This document shows positions 34,680 through 40,632 of a stretch of 40,632 nt of DNA, piece after piece. Made by a program: the position numbers and the translations under genes. The stretch lies in assembly GCA_902606505.1 (NCBI GenBank), contig CACLGU010000011.1, positions 1-40,632 of the forward strand, in the 5' to 3' direction. Numbering within the stretch: the stretch's first letter is position 1; the number at the start of each line of letters is the position of its first letter. Source of the stretch: an uncultured Prochlorococcus sp. (lineage in GTDB: Bacteria; Cyanobacteriota; Cyanobacteriia; PCC-6307; Cyanobiaceae). The notes under the pieces were generated by a model. It was given only the letters and a program-made list of their open reading frames with translations. It was not told where the DNA came from and did no database searches.

Positions 34680-35696
34680 ATGCAAATTTGGCCTCATAAA
34701 CATATCCACACATTAGCTAATTTTTCAATTAAAGATTATGAGTCAGTATTTGAATTAGCTAATAGATTTGATGCATTAAAGAATGCAGGAACTAAAAAGA
34801 TACCCGCCTTACAAGGGACTTTGGTAACATCTTTATTTTTTGAAGCTAGTACAAGAACAAAAAATAGTTTTGAGCTTGCAGCAAAAAGGCTTTCTGCTGA
34901 TGTCCAGACGTTTGCACCATCCTCTAGTTCTTTAACGAAAGGCGAAACAATAATTGATACAGCCATAACTTATTCTGCTATGGGGGCTGATACGTTAGTT
35001 ATCAGACATTCATCAAGTTACATAACCTTTGAGATCGCTAAAAAACTTGATGCAATAAATTCCAAGACTTCGGTTCTTAATGCGGGAGATGGATTACATA
35101 GTCACCCTAGTCAAGGATTGCTTGACATCTATACATTGATAAAATTCTTTTCCAATAAAACACTGAATCCAGAGGTTTTAAACTCCAAAAAAATTTTAAT
35201 AATTGGAGATGTTAATCATTCTAGGGTAGCTAGATCAAATCTTTGGGCCTTGAGTGCATTCGGTGCAGACATAATCTTATGTGGTCCTAAGACATTAATA
35301 CCTGATGAATTTATCAATTTTTTAAAAACCCCTGCGCCAAATCAAATAGAAGATCCTGTAAAATCAAGAGGTTCCATAACAATTTCTAGATCATTGGAAG
35401 AATCAATAAAAATTGCAGATGCGATTATTGTTTTAAGACTCCAGAAAGAAAGAATGATGGAGAATTTACTCAGTAGCATTGATTCATATAGTTTGGATTA
35501 TGGCTTAACCCCAGAGAAATTATCTTTGAATAATAAAGAAATTCCAATTCTCCATCCTGGACCCATTAACAGAGATATTGAAATAAGTAGCAAAGTAGTA
35601 GATCGATATCCTAATTGCTTAATTAATAATCAAGTTGCAAATGGTATTCCTATTAGAATGGCTTTGCTTTATCTATTACAGAAACATAACAAATAA
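34680..35696 (+). CDS. pyrB: aspartate carbamoyltransferase catalytic subunit
   Basis: Second step of pyrimidine synthesis; cytosolic. It has 338 residues. The carbamoyl-phosphate loop is [19 protein letters not shown] (53-71). [18 protein letters not shown] follows, then the aspartate-domain [22 protein letters not shown] and [17 protein letters not shown] start. It is 30 bp after the glycosylase gene on the same strand and converges with ycf20 (2-bp gap). Confidence 0.97.
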   Translation: MQIWPHKHIHTLANFSIKDYESVFELANRFDALKNAGTKKIPALQGTLVTSLFFEASTRTKNSFELAAKRLSADVQTFAPSSSSLTKGETIIDTAITYSAMGADTLVIRHSSSYITFEIAKKLDAINSKTSVLNAGDGLHSHPSQGLLDIYTLIKFFSNKTLNPEVLNSKKILIIGDVNHSRVARSNLWALSAFGADIILCGPKTLIPDEFINFLKTPAPNQIEDPVKSRGSITISRSLEESIKIADAIIVLRLQKERMMENLLSSIDSYSLDYGLTPEKLSLNNKEIPILHPGPINRDIEISSKVVDRYPNCLINNQVANGIPIRMALLYLLQKHNK

Positions 35697-35698
35697 AT

Positions 35699-36040
35699 TT
35701 ATAGCAACTTAAGACTTTCAGTAAAGAAACCATAAAATAATCCTAATCTTAAAGAATCTAAAAAAAGTACTAAAAATTTCTTTTTCCTTTCAGATCTAAA
35801 ATTTCTTCTTAGAACTATTAAAATCTCGATAAAAACTACCGATAAGAAAGCAGCTACAGGATCCATGAGTTCCACAACGGCACTTACCATACCTAGAGAA
35901 CTTCCAAAAAAGTAGCCAATTAAAAGTGTAATCAATGATATTGAATATCTTCGCCATGGATTATTAGCCCAAATACTTAATGTCTGAATATTTTCCACAA
36001 TTTTTAGCTGAAATTTTGTCTTTTGAGGTTTAACAACCAT
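35699..36040 (-). CDS. Ycf20 / DUF565 family membrane protein
   Basis: A 113-residue protein with two to three hydrophobic segments (about 34-60, 65-78 and 90-107). The family signature is ANNPWRRYSISLITLLIGYFFGSSLGM (about 25-51), then ELMDPVAAFLSVVFIEILI. Ycf20 is conserved in cyanobacteria and algae; in plants and algae it is tied to non-photochemical quenching. Role here inferred. It follows the small gene at 36052 by 11 bp on the same strand, so they are probably co-transcribed. Confidence 0.8.
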   Translation of the reverse strand: MVVKPQKTKFQLKIVENIQTLSIWANNPWRRYSISLITLLIGYFFGSSLGMVSAVVELMDPVAAFLSVVFIEILIVLRRNFRSERKKKFLVLFLDSLRLGLFYGFFTESLKLL

Positions 36041-36051
36041 TTTTTATAAAA

Positions 36052-36252
36052 CTAAGCTACTTTTGAGTTTGATTGAATTTTAGTATTTCCTTCTATTAAT
36101 TCAAGCAATGCTTCTAACTGAGCCATTAATCCTCTTAACTCGCCTGGTTCAGGGAAAAAATCATCTTCTTTTATTCCTAAATGCATTTCTCTTAACTCTT
36201 CTCTTAAAAAGCGAATGTGACTAATAACTTGTTCTCTTTTCGTTTGCAACAT
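36052..36252 (-). CDS. small helical protein, unknown function
   Basis: A 66-residue soluble protein, probably two helices: 4-26 (KREQVISHIRFLREELREMHLGI) and 37-55 (ELRGLMAQLEALLELIEGN), with a DDFFPEPGE linker. The linker and heptad pattern suggest a conserved helical hairpin, but I do not recognise a family. It is the first gene of a minus-strand pair with ycf20. Confidence 0.6.
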   Translation of the reverse strand: MLQTKREQVISHIRFLREELREMHLGIKEDDFFPEPGELRGLMAQLEALLELIEGNTKIQSNSKVA

Positions 36253-36456
36253 GATGTAAATAAAGACAAATGTATTTTAAGGGAGAATTTTTTTGAAAAG
36301 GAGAGATTACATATTTATGATTGAAAATGAAGATAAATTATCTAACAATAATTTGAAAAGTTTATGAATATTGAAAATTTTTATGTACTTGAAAATATTT
36401 AATTAATACTTATATCAATTCTAAATAATTACTTGAGGCTTTATTATTAGAATACG

Positions 36457-36693
36457 TTGGCTTTACTCAATATGAATTTCATTTCTGAAAATAAAATCAG
36501 TGAGGAACTAGTAAATTCTTTTGATGAAGAAATGACCCTTCAGCTCGCTAAAAGGCTAGAGGAAGATAACTATAATTCTCCATTTGATGGTCTTAAAGAC
36601 TGGCACTTACTAAGGGCTTTAGCAATCAATAGACCTGAATTAACAACTAATTATGTCCATCTCTTAGATCAGGAACCTTTCGATGAAAACTAA
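36457..36693 (+). CDS. DUF2555 family protein
   Basis: A 78-residue soluble protein; the core AKRLEEDNYNSPFDGLKDWHLLRALAINRPELTTNYVHLLDQEPFDE (about 31-77) is the DUF2555 signature, cyanobacterial, function unknown. TTG at 36457 and ATG at 36472 (MNFISENK) are both possible starts; the ATG is likelier. The stop overlaps coaBC by 11 bp. The leader (about 200 bp) contains no other conserved gene, only a tiny ORF (36317-36367) after an AGGAG. Confidence 0.82.
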   Translation: MALLNMNFISENKISEELVNSFDEEMTLQLAKRLEEDNYNSPFDGLKDWHLLRALAINRPELTTNYVHLLDQEPFDEN

Positions 36694-37939
36694 AAGTGCG
36701 GACTCCAAAATAAATGTACTTTTATTAATAACGGGGAGTATAGCAGCTGTAAGAATTCCATTATTAGTTAGCCAATTAGCGAAAGAAAATTATGAAATAA
36801 AATGCGTTTTATCTAAAAATGCAGAAAAATTAATAAAGCCGCTTTCTCTCTCTATCTTAAGTAGAAATCCTTGCATTTTAGAAAATGATCAATGGTCCAA
36901 TAGTCAAGCAACACCTCTTCATATAGAACTAAGCAATTGGGCTGATATCTTAATCATTGCCCCTTTAACAGCAACAACATTAGCAAAATGGGTAACTGGA
37001 AATGCAGAGGGATTGATCCCAAGCATTTTAATAGCAAATATAAAGCCAATTATTGTTGCACCAGCAATGAATACACAAATGTGGCTAAATAAAGCTGTCC
37101 AAAAAAATTATGAGATTTTACAGAATTATGAAAATGTCTTATCTTTACAACCAAGCGAAGGCCTCTTAGCGTGTGATGCCATTGGCATCGGTAAGATACC
37201 TCCAAATGATTTAATTCAATTAGCTCTTGAATTTATAGCTTCACACAAACAAAATGCATATCGCAAAGATTTACTTAATAAAGAAATTTTAATAACCGGA
37301 GGCTGCACCTCAGAGAAAATTGACGCGGCAAGACACATTACTAACAAAAGTTCTGGAGTTATGGGCCTACTTCTTTCTCAAGTAGCAAGGTTCAGAGGCG
37401 CAAAAGTAAAATACATCCATGGCCCTTTGAAAATAGATAAAAATCTTACTGATGGAATAAAAAGACATGAAATTGAAACTAGTATTGATTTAATTAGGGC
37501 ACTTGATAATGAGATATCAAATTGTGATTATTTTTTCATGAATGCAGCAGTATCTGATTTCAAGATAACCTCTGATATATCAGCAAAAATTCCAAAAAAT
37601 AAAATTAATGATCATTTGAATAAAAACTTTGAGCTAGTCCCGGATATTTTAAAAACAATTTGTAAATCAAAAAAAGATAACCAAGTTTTTGTGGGTTTTT
37701 GTGCTTTTACAGGATCTATTGAAGAAGCTCGAATAACAATTAAAGAAAAGATTATCCAAAAGGGTTGTGATTATCTATTTGCAAATCCAATTGATCTTGA
37801 AGGCCAAGGATTTGGATTTTTGGCACAAAATGAAGGTTGGCTGTTTGATACAAAAAATATGGAGCACTACATAAATAAAACATCAAAAATTGATTTAGCA
37901 AATAAATTAATAACTCAAATTATTTCATTAAAAAATTAA
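36683..37939 (+). CDS. coaBC: bifunctional phosphopantothenoylcysteine decarboxylase/synthase
   Basis: Two steps of coenzyme A synthesis in 418 residues. The N-terminal flavoprotein (CoaC) domain has LLLITGSIAAVRIPLLV (12-28), the substrate clamp APAMNTQMW and a catalytic His in LHIELSNWADILIIAPLTA. The C-terminal CoaB domain (from about 190) has ILITGGCTSEKIDAARHITNKSSGVMG and NAAVSDFK. The ATG lies inside the DUF2555 gene (11-bp overlap), so translation is coupled. Followed by an A/T hairpin and then the psbO leader. Confidence 0.94.
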   Translation: MKTKSADSKINVLLLITGSIAAVRIPLLVSQLAKENYEIKCVLSKNAEKLIKPLSLSILSRNPCILENDQWSNSQATPLHIELSNWADILIIAPLTATTLAKWVTGNAEGLIPSILIANIKPIIVAPAMNTQMWLNKAVQKNYEILQNYENVLSLQPSEGLLACDAIGIGKIPPNDLIQLALEFIASHKQNAYRKDLLNKEILITGGCTSEKIDAARHITNKSSGVMGLLLSQVARFRGAKVKYIHGPLKIDKNLTDGIKRHEIETSIDLIRALDNEISNCDYFFMNAAVSDFKITSDISAKIPKNKINDHLNKNFELVPDILKTICKSKKDNQVFVGFCAFTGSIEEARITIKEKIIQKGCDYLFANPIDLEGQGFGFLAQNEGWLFDTKNMEHYINKTSKIDLANKLITQIISLKN

Positions 37940-37957
37940 AAAAAAATTTTTTAATTT
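37933..37957 (+). terminator. A/T-only stem-loop at the end of coaBC
   Basis: AAATTAAAAAA (37933-37943) and TTTTTTAATTT (37947-37957) form an 11-bp stem with a 3-nt loop that includes the coaBC stop codon, followed a few bases later by TTTTTTT (37961-37967). Weak G/C content makes it an uncertain terminator. Confidence 0.5.
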
Positions 37958-38000
37958 GTATTTTTTTGTAATCTTAATCATTAAAAATAGTGTGATAGCT

Positions 38001-38006
38001 TACAAT
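38001..38006 (+). promoter_or_regulatory. putative -10 box of psbO
   Basis: TACAAT at 38001-38006 is the best -10 match in the spacer; no good -35 is seen. Transcription from about 38013 would give psbO a long leader of about 140 nt. Confidence 0.4.
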
Positions 38007-38034
38007 AATTCCAGTTTTTAAAAATCTAAAAAGC

Positions 38035-38098
38035 TACGGGTTGTTTCGAGGATCTAAAAGTCCTACCTTTTATGGTCCTTTCCCTTGTAATATCCGTA
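38035..38098 (+). promoter_or_regulatory. structured leader element of psbO
   Basis: TACGG (38035-38039) pairs with CCGTA (38094-38098) as an outer stem. Inside, AGGA, then TAAAAG, loop TCCTAC, CTTTTA, then TCCT form a nested hairpin. The element is less AT-rich than the flanks and ends 58 nt before the psbO ATG. It could be an mRNA-stability or translation-control element. No known riboswitch class is recognised. Confidence 0.4.
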
Positions 38099-38156
38099 CT
38101 GAACTATTTAGATGAACTTTAATCAATCGTCACAGAACTTTACTGCAACTTTAATT

Positions 38157-38951
38157 ATGAGAATTCGTTCTTTCTTAGCCTTTGTTATTTCAATTTTTAT
38201 AACTTTTGCTTTCGTACCTGTTAAAACATTTGCTTTTTCTGAAAGAGGAAATGCACAATTTACAGATGTTGTTAACACAGGTAAAGCTAATGATTGCCCT
38301 ACATTAGACTCATCTCTTGTCGGATCAATATCCTTAGATAATGGAGATAGCCTTAGAGGAATATGCATGCATCCAACAGAAGTTTATGTAAAAGTACCAG
38401 GGACCAAAAGAAAAGCTGCAGAATTTGTTTCTACAAAAATTATTAGTCCTAGAAATAACACCACAGTGACAGAAGTTTATGGAGATATTGATTCAGGTAC
38501 TTTCACCGAAAAAGGTGGTATTGATTTTCAACTTATAACTGTATTAACTCCTGGTGGCTTAGAGGTGCCATTTGCATTTTCAGCAAAAGACCTTACAGCT
38601 GATTTGCCTTCATCTATTGAACCAGGTACTGAGGTTAGTGGTTCAACATTCACACCGAACTACAGAACTGGTGATTTTCTTGATCCTAAAGCGAGAGCTA
38701 AAAATACTGGTGTTGAATATGCTCAAGGTTTAGTTGCACTAGGAGGAGATGATGAGGAACTTGCCAAAGAAAATATTAAAGTTGATGTAAATGGTACTGG
38801 GGTTATTACTCTTTCAATCAACAATGTAGATTCAGATACAGACGAATTTACTGGTACTTTTGAAGCTATTCAGCCTTCAGACACAGACATGGGATCAAAA
38901 GATCCACTTGATGTAAAAATAATAGGAGAGCTTTACGGAAGAAAGGCATAA
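38157..38951 (+). CDS. psbO: photosystem II manganese-stabilising protein PsbO
   Basis: Extrinsic 33-kDa lumenal subunit that protects the Mn4CaO5 cluster. I chose ATG 38157 (MRIRSFLAF) because it gives a normal signal peptide (about 1-26, ending KTFAF); the open frame runs 15 codons further upstream to ATG 38112. Mature region: FTDVVNTGKANDCPTLDSS with the first of the two conserved Cys, GICMHPTEVYVKVPG with the second, GGIDFQLITVLTPGGLEVPFAFSAKDL, and the end DPLDVKIIGELYGRKA. About 264 residues. Structured leader upstream, strong terminator downstream. Confidence 0.96.
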   Translation: MRIRSFLAFVISIFITFAFVPVKTFAFSERGNAQFTDVVNTGKANDCPTLDSSLVGSISLDNGDSLRGICMHPTEVYVKVPGTKRKAAEFVSTKIISPRNNTTVTEVYGDIDSGTFTEKGGIDFQLITVLTPGGLEVPFAFSAKDLTADLPSSIEPGTEVSGSTFTPNYRTGDFLDPKARAKNTGVEYAQGLVALGGDDEELAKENIKVDVNGTGVITLSINNVDSDTDEFTGTFEAIQPSDTDMGSKDPLDVKIIGELYGRKA

Positions 38952-38970
38952 ATCCTAATTAACAAATAAA

Positions 38971-38996
38971 AGGGGGTTCAACCCCTCTTTTTTTTT
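38971..38996 (+). terminator. rho-independent terminator of psbO
   Basis: AGGGG (38971-38975) and CCCCT (38982-38986) flank GTTCAA, followed by TCTTTTTTTTT. It lies 19 bp after the psbO stop and before sat, the usual arrangement for a highly expressed gene. Confidence 0.88.
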
Positions 38997-39023
38997 CAAA
39001 ATTTTTCTTTATCAATTAAAAAA

Positions 39024-40199
39024 ATGGAATTACAACAAAAAACAAAGACTGACCCTAATGGACTAATACCGCCTTATGGAGGAAAACTGAAAAATTTAGT
39101 TATCAAAGATAATAGCCTTAAAAATGATCTTATCTCTAAAGCTACTTATGAGTTTGAATGTAGCGAGAGAAATGCATGTGATGTAGAACTTTTGATGGTT
39201 GGTGCTTTTTCTCCTTTGGAAGGTTTTATGGATGAAAATAACTACAAATCGGTGATTAAAAATAATAGAGACGTAAATGGTTTGCTTTTTGGCTTACCTA
39301 TTGTCTTTGATTCAAATAATGAAGAAGTAAAAGCTGGAGAGACAATATTACTTACTTATAAAAAACAAAAAATTGCAATTTTAGAAGTAAGTTCTATTTG
39401 GGAGCCTGATAAATCTTTAGAAGCTAAACTTTGTTATGGCACTAATTCTTTAGATCATCCTGCTGTTAAGATGATCTTTAATGAGAGGGGAAGATTTTAT
39501 ATAGGAGGGAAAGTTTATGGTTTCGAACTGCCAGTAAGAGAATTTCCCTGCAAAACTCCTGAAGAAGTTAGATCTACACTGCCATCAAATCATGATGTAG
39601 TTGCATTTCAATGCAGAAATCCAATTCATAGAGCACATTATGAGTTATTTACTAATGCCTTACTCTCAGATAATGTCTCTTCTAACTCAGTGGTTTTAGT
39701 ACATCCAACTTGTGGGCCAACTCAACAAGATGATATCCCGGGAAAAGTTAGATATTTGACCTATAAAGAATTAGAAGAGGAAATATCTGATGAAAGAATA
39801 AAATGGGCTTTTTTACCTTATTCAATGCATATGGCAGGGCCAAGAGAAGCTCTTCAACATATGATAATCAGAAGAAATTATGGCTGCACCCATTTTATTA
39901 TTGGTAGAGATATGGCTGGTTGTAAGTCATCATCAACTGGTGAAGATTTTTATGGGCCATATGACGCCCAGAATTTTGCTAATAAGTGCGCAGATGAATT
40001 GAGAATGAAGACTGTTCCTTCTAAAAATTTAGTTTATACGAAGGAAAAAGGATACATTACAGCTGAAGAAGCTAAAGAATTTAATTATGAAATTATGAAA
40101 CTTAGTGGTACTGAATTCAGAAAGAAATTAAGGAATGGCGAACCAATTCCTGAATGGTTTGCATTTAAAAGTGTAGTAGATGTTCTAAGACGCTCTTAA
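39024..40199 (+). CDS. sat: ATP sulfurylase (sulfate adenylyltransferase)
   Basis: First step of sulfate assimilation: sulfate plus ATP to APS. It has 391 residues, single-enzyme type without a kinase domain. Motifs: GAFSPLEGFMDENNY (60-74), the catalytic FQCRNPIHRAHYELF (195-209) with the two His, HPTCGPTQQDDIPG and GRDMAGCKSSSTGEDFYGPYDAQ. It starts just after the psbO terminator and is followed 46 bp later by ftsH on the same strand. Confidence 0.96.
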   Translation: MELQQKTKTDPNGLIPPYGGKLKNLVIKDNSLKNDLISKATYEFECSERNACDVELLMVGAFSPLEGFMDENNYKSVIKNNRDVNGLLFGLPIVFDSNNEEVKAGETILLTYKKQKIAILEVSSIWEPDKSLEAKLCYGTNSLDHPAVKMIFNERGRFYIGGKVYGFELPVREFPCKTPEEVRSTLPSNHDVVAFQCRNPIHRAHYELFTNALLSDNVSSNSVVLVHPTCGPTQQDDIPGKVRYLTYKELEEEISDERIKWAFLPYSMHMAGPREALQHMIIRRNYGCTHFIIGRDMAGCKSSSTGEDFYGPYDAQNFANKCADELRMKTVPSKNLVYTKEKGYITAEEAKEFNYEIMKLSGTEFRKKLRNGEPIPEWFAFKSVVDVLRRS

Positions 40200-40245
40200 T
40201 ATTGTTTTATTATTAGTATTATAGTTTTATTAAAGATTTTTTATC

Positions 40246-40632
40246 GTGAACAAACGTTGGAGAAACGTAGGACTTTATGTTCTAGCTGTGATTACTGTAA
40301 TTTTCATTGGTACTTCTGTTTTTGATAAACCTAGTATTGAAAGTTCTACAAAGACCTTGAGATATAGTGATTTTATAGAGGCAGTCCAAGATAAAGAAAT
40401 CAGTAGAGTCCTAATATCACCAGATAATGCCACAGCTCAAGTTGTTGAAAATGATGGGAGCAGATCTGAGGTAAATTTAGCCCCTGATAAAGATTTATTA
40501 AAAATACTGACTGAGAATAATGTAGATATAGCTGTAACTCCTACAAAATTAGCAAATCCATGGCAACAAGCTTTAAGCAGCTTGATTTTTCCTGTTCTTT
40601 TAATTGGAGGATTATTTTTTCTTTTCAGAAGA
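40246..40632 (+). CDS. ftsH: ATP-dependent zinc metalloprotease FtsH, 5' part only
   Basis: I translated 129 codons from GTG 40246; the gene runs off the window. The visible part is the N-terminal membrane helix (about 6-24), a lumenal/periplasmic domain with LRYSDFIEAVQDKEISRVLISPDNATAQVV (about 37-66) and NVDIAVTPTKLANPWQQALSSLIFPVLLIGGLFFLFRR with the second helix. This is the FtsH N-terminal extracellular layout; the AAA and HExxH parts lie outside. In cyanobacteria thylakoid FtsH degrades damaged D1 in PSII repair, but which paralogue this is cannot be said. Confidence 0.88.
   Translation, partial: MNKRWRNVGLYVLAVITVIFIGTSVFDKPSIESSTKTLRYSDFIEAVQDKEISRVLISPDNATAQVVENDGSRSEVNLAPDKDLLKILTENNVDIAVTPTKLANPWQQALSSLIFPVLLIGGLFFLFRR

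Noticed and set aside
1-40632. Mobile elements, CRISPR arrays, prophage or genomic-island signs
   Set aside because: No transposase, integrase, spaced direct repeats or foreign-looking gene blocks were seen. The two tRNA genes have no repeated tRNA fragments or integrases beside them.

Overview
The window looks like the core chromosome of a high-light-adapted Prochlorococcus. It is very AT-rich and densely packed. It carries photosystem II genes (psbN, psbH, psbI, psbO), a crtR-type carotene hydroxylase, ntcA with an NtcA-controlled ammonium transporter, ThyX-type thymidylate synthesis, and many small families known mainly from cyanobacteria (DUF3155, DUF3181, DUF3146, DUF3084, DUF3177, DUF2555, DUF3769, Ycf20). 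The assignment rests on recognising proteins and gene content; no database search was run. I see no IS element, prophage, integrase, CRISPR array or genomic island.

Layout. 1-7.7 kb: tgt (3' end cut off), cobS, a Hik2/CSK-like histidine kinase, a DUF3155 gene behind a structured leader, an esterase, purH, a DoxX protein and ispH. 7.8-12.5 kb: amt with a textbook NtcA promoter, sfsA, murJ, two small genes and tRNA-Arg(ACG). 12.6-17.2 kb: glyA, cinA, leuC and leuD in a tight same-strand run. 17.2-21.3 kb: an LptD-like protein, psbI, psbN and psbH, then pth, a DUF3146 gene and a YqgF-like gene. 21.3-25.1 kb: a DUF3084 gene and ntcA facing a P-loop-like gene, dcd and thyX. 25.1-32.4 kb: a TxlA/HCF164-like thioredoxin, glmM, trmB, a DUF3177 gene, a small gene, ileS, a membrane protein and tRNA-Leu(UAG). 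32.5-40.6 kb: crtR, gatC, a 3-methyladenine DNA glycosylase, pyrB, ycf20, two small genes, coaBC, psbO, sat and the 5' part of ftsH.

How the genes relate. ntcA and amt are the regulator and a target of nitrogen control, and both have an NtcA-type site 22-23 nt upstream of the same -10 hexamer (TAAATT). dcd and thyX form a small dTMP-supply pair. psbN and psbH diverge from a short spacer containing a perfect dyad. The rest is housekeeping: amino-acid, purine, pyrimidine, CoA, isoprenoid and cell-wall metabolism, and tRNA charging and modification.

I found no convincing new multi-gene system. The most interesting signals are: a probable structured RNA in front of the DUF3155 gene; a second structured leader in front of psbO; crtR and the DNA glycosylase, both of which need an upstream start but have no ATG, GTG or TTG there; a conserved CobA-like protein next to ntcA whose Walker A loop is replaced while Walker B is kept; and the dyad between psbN and psbH.
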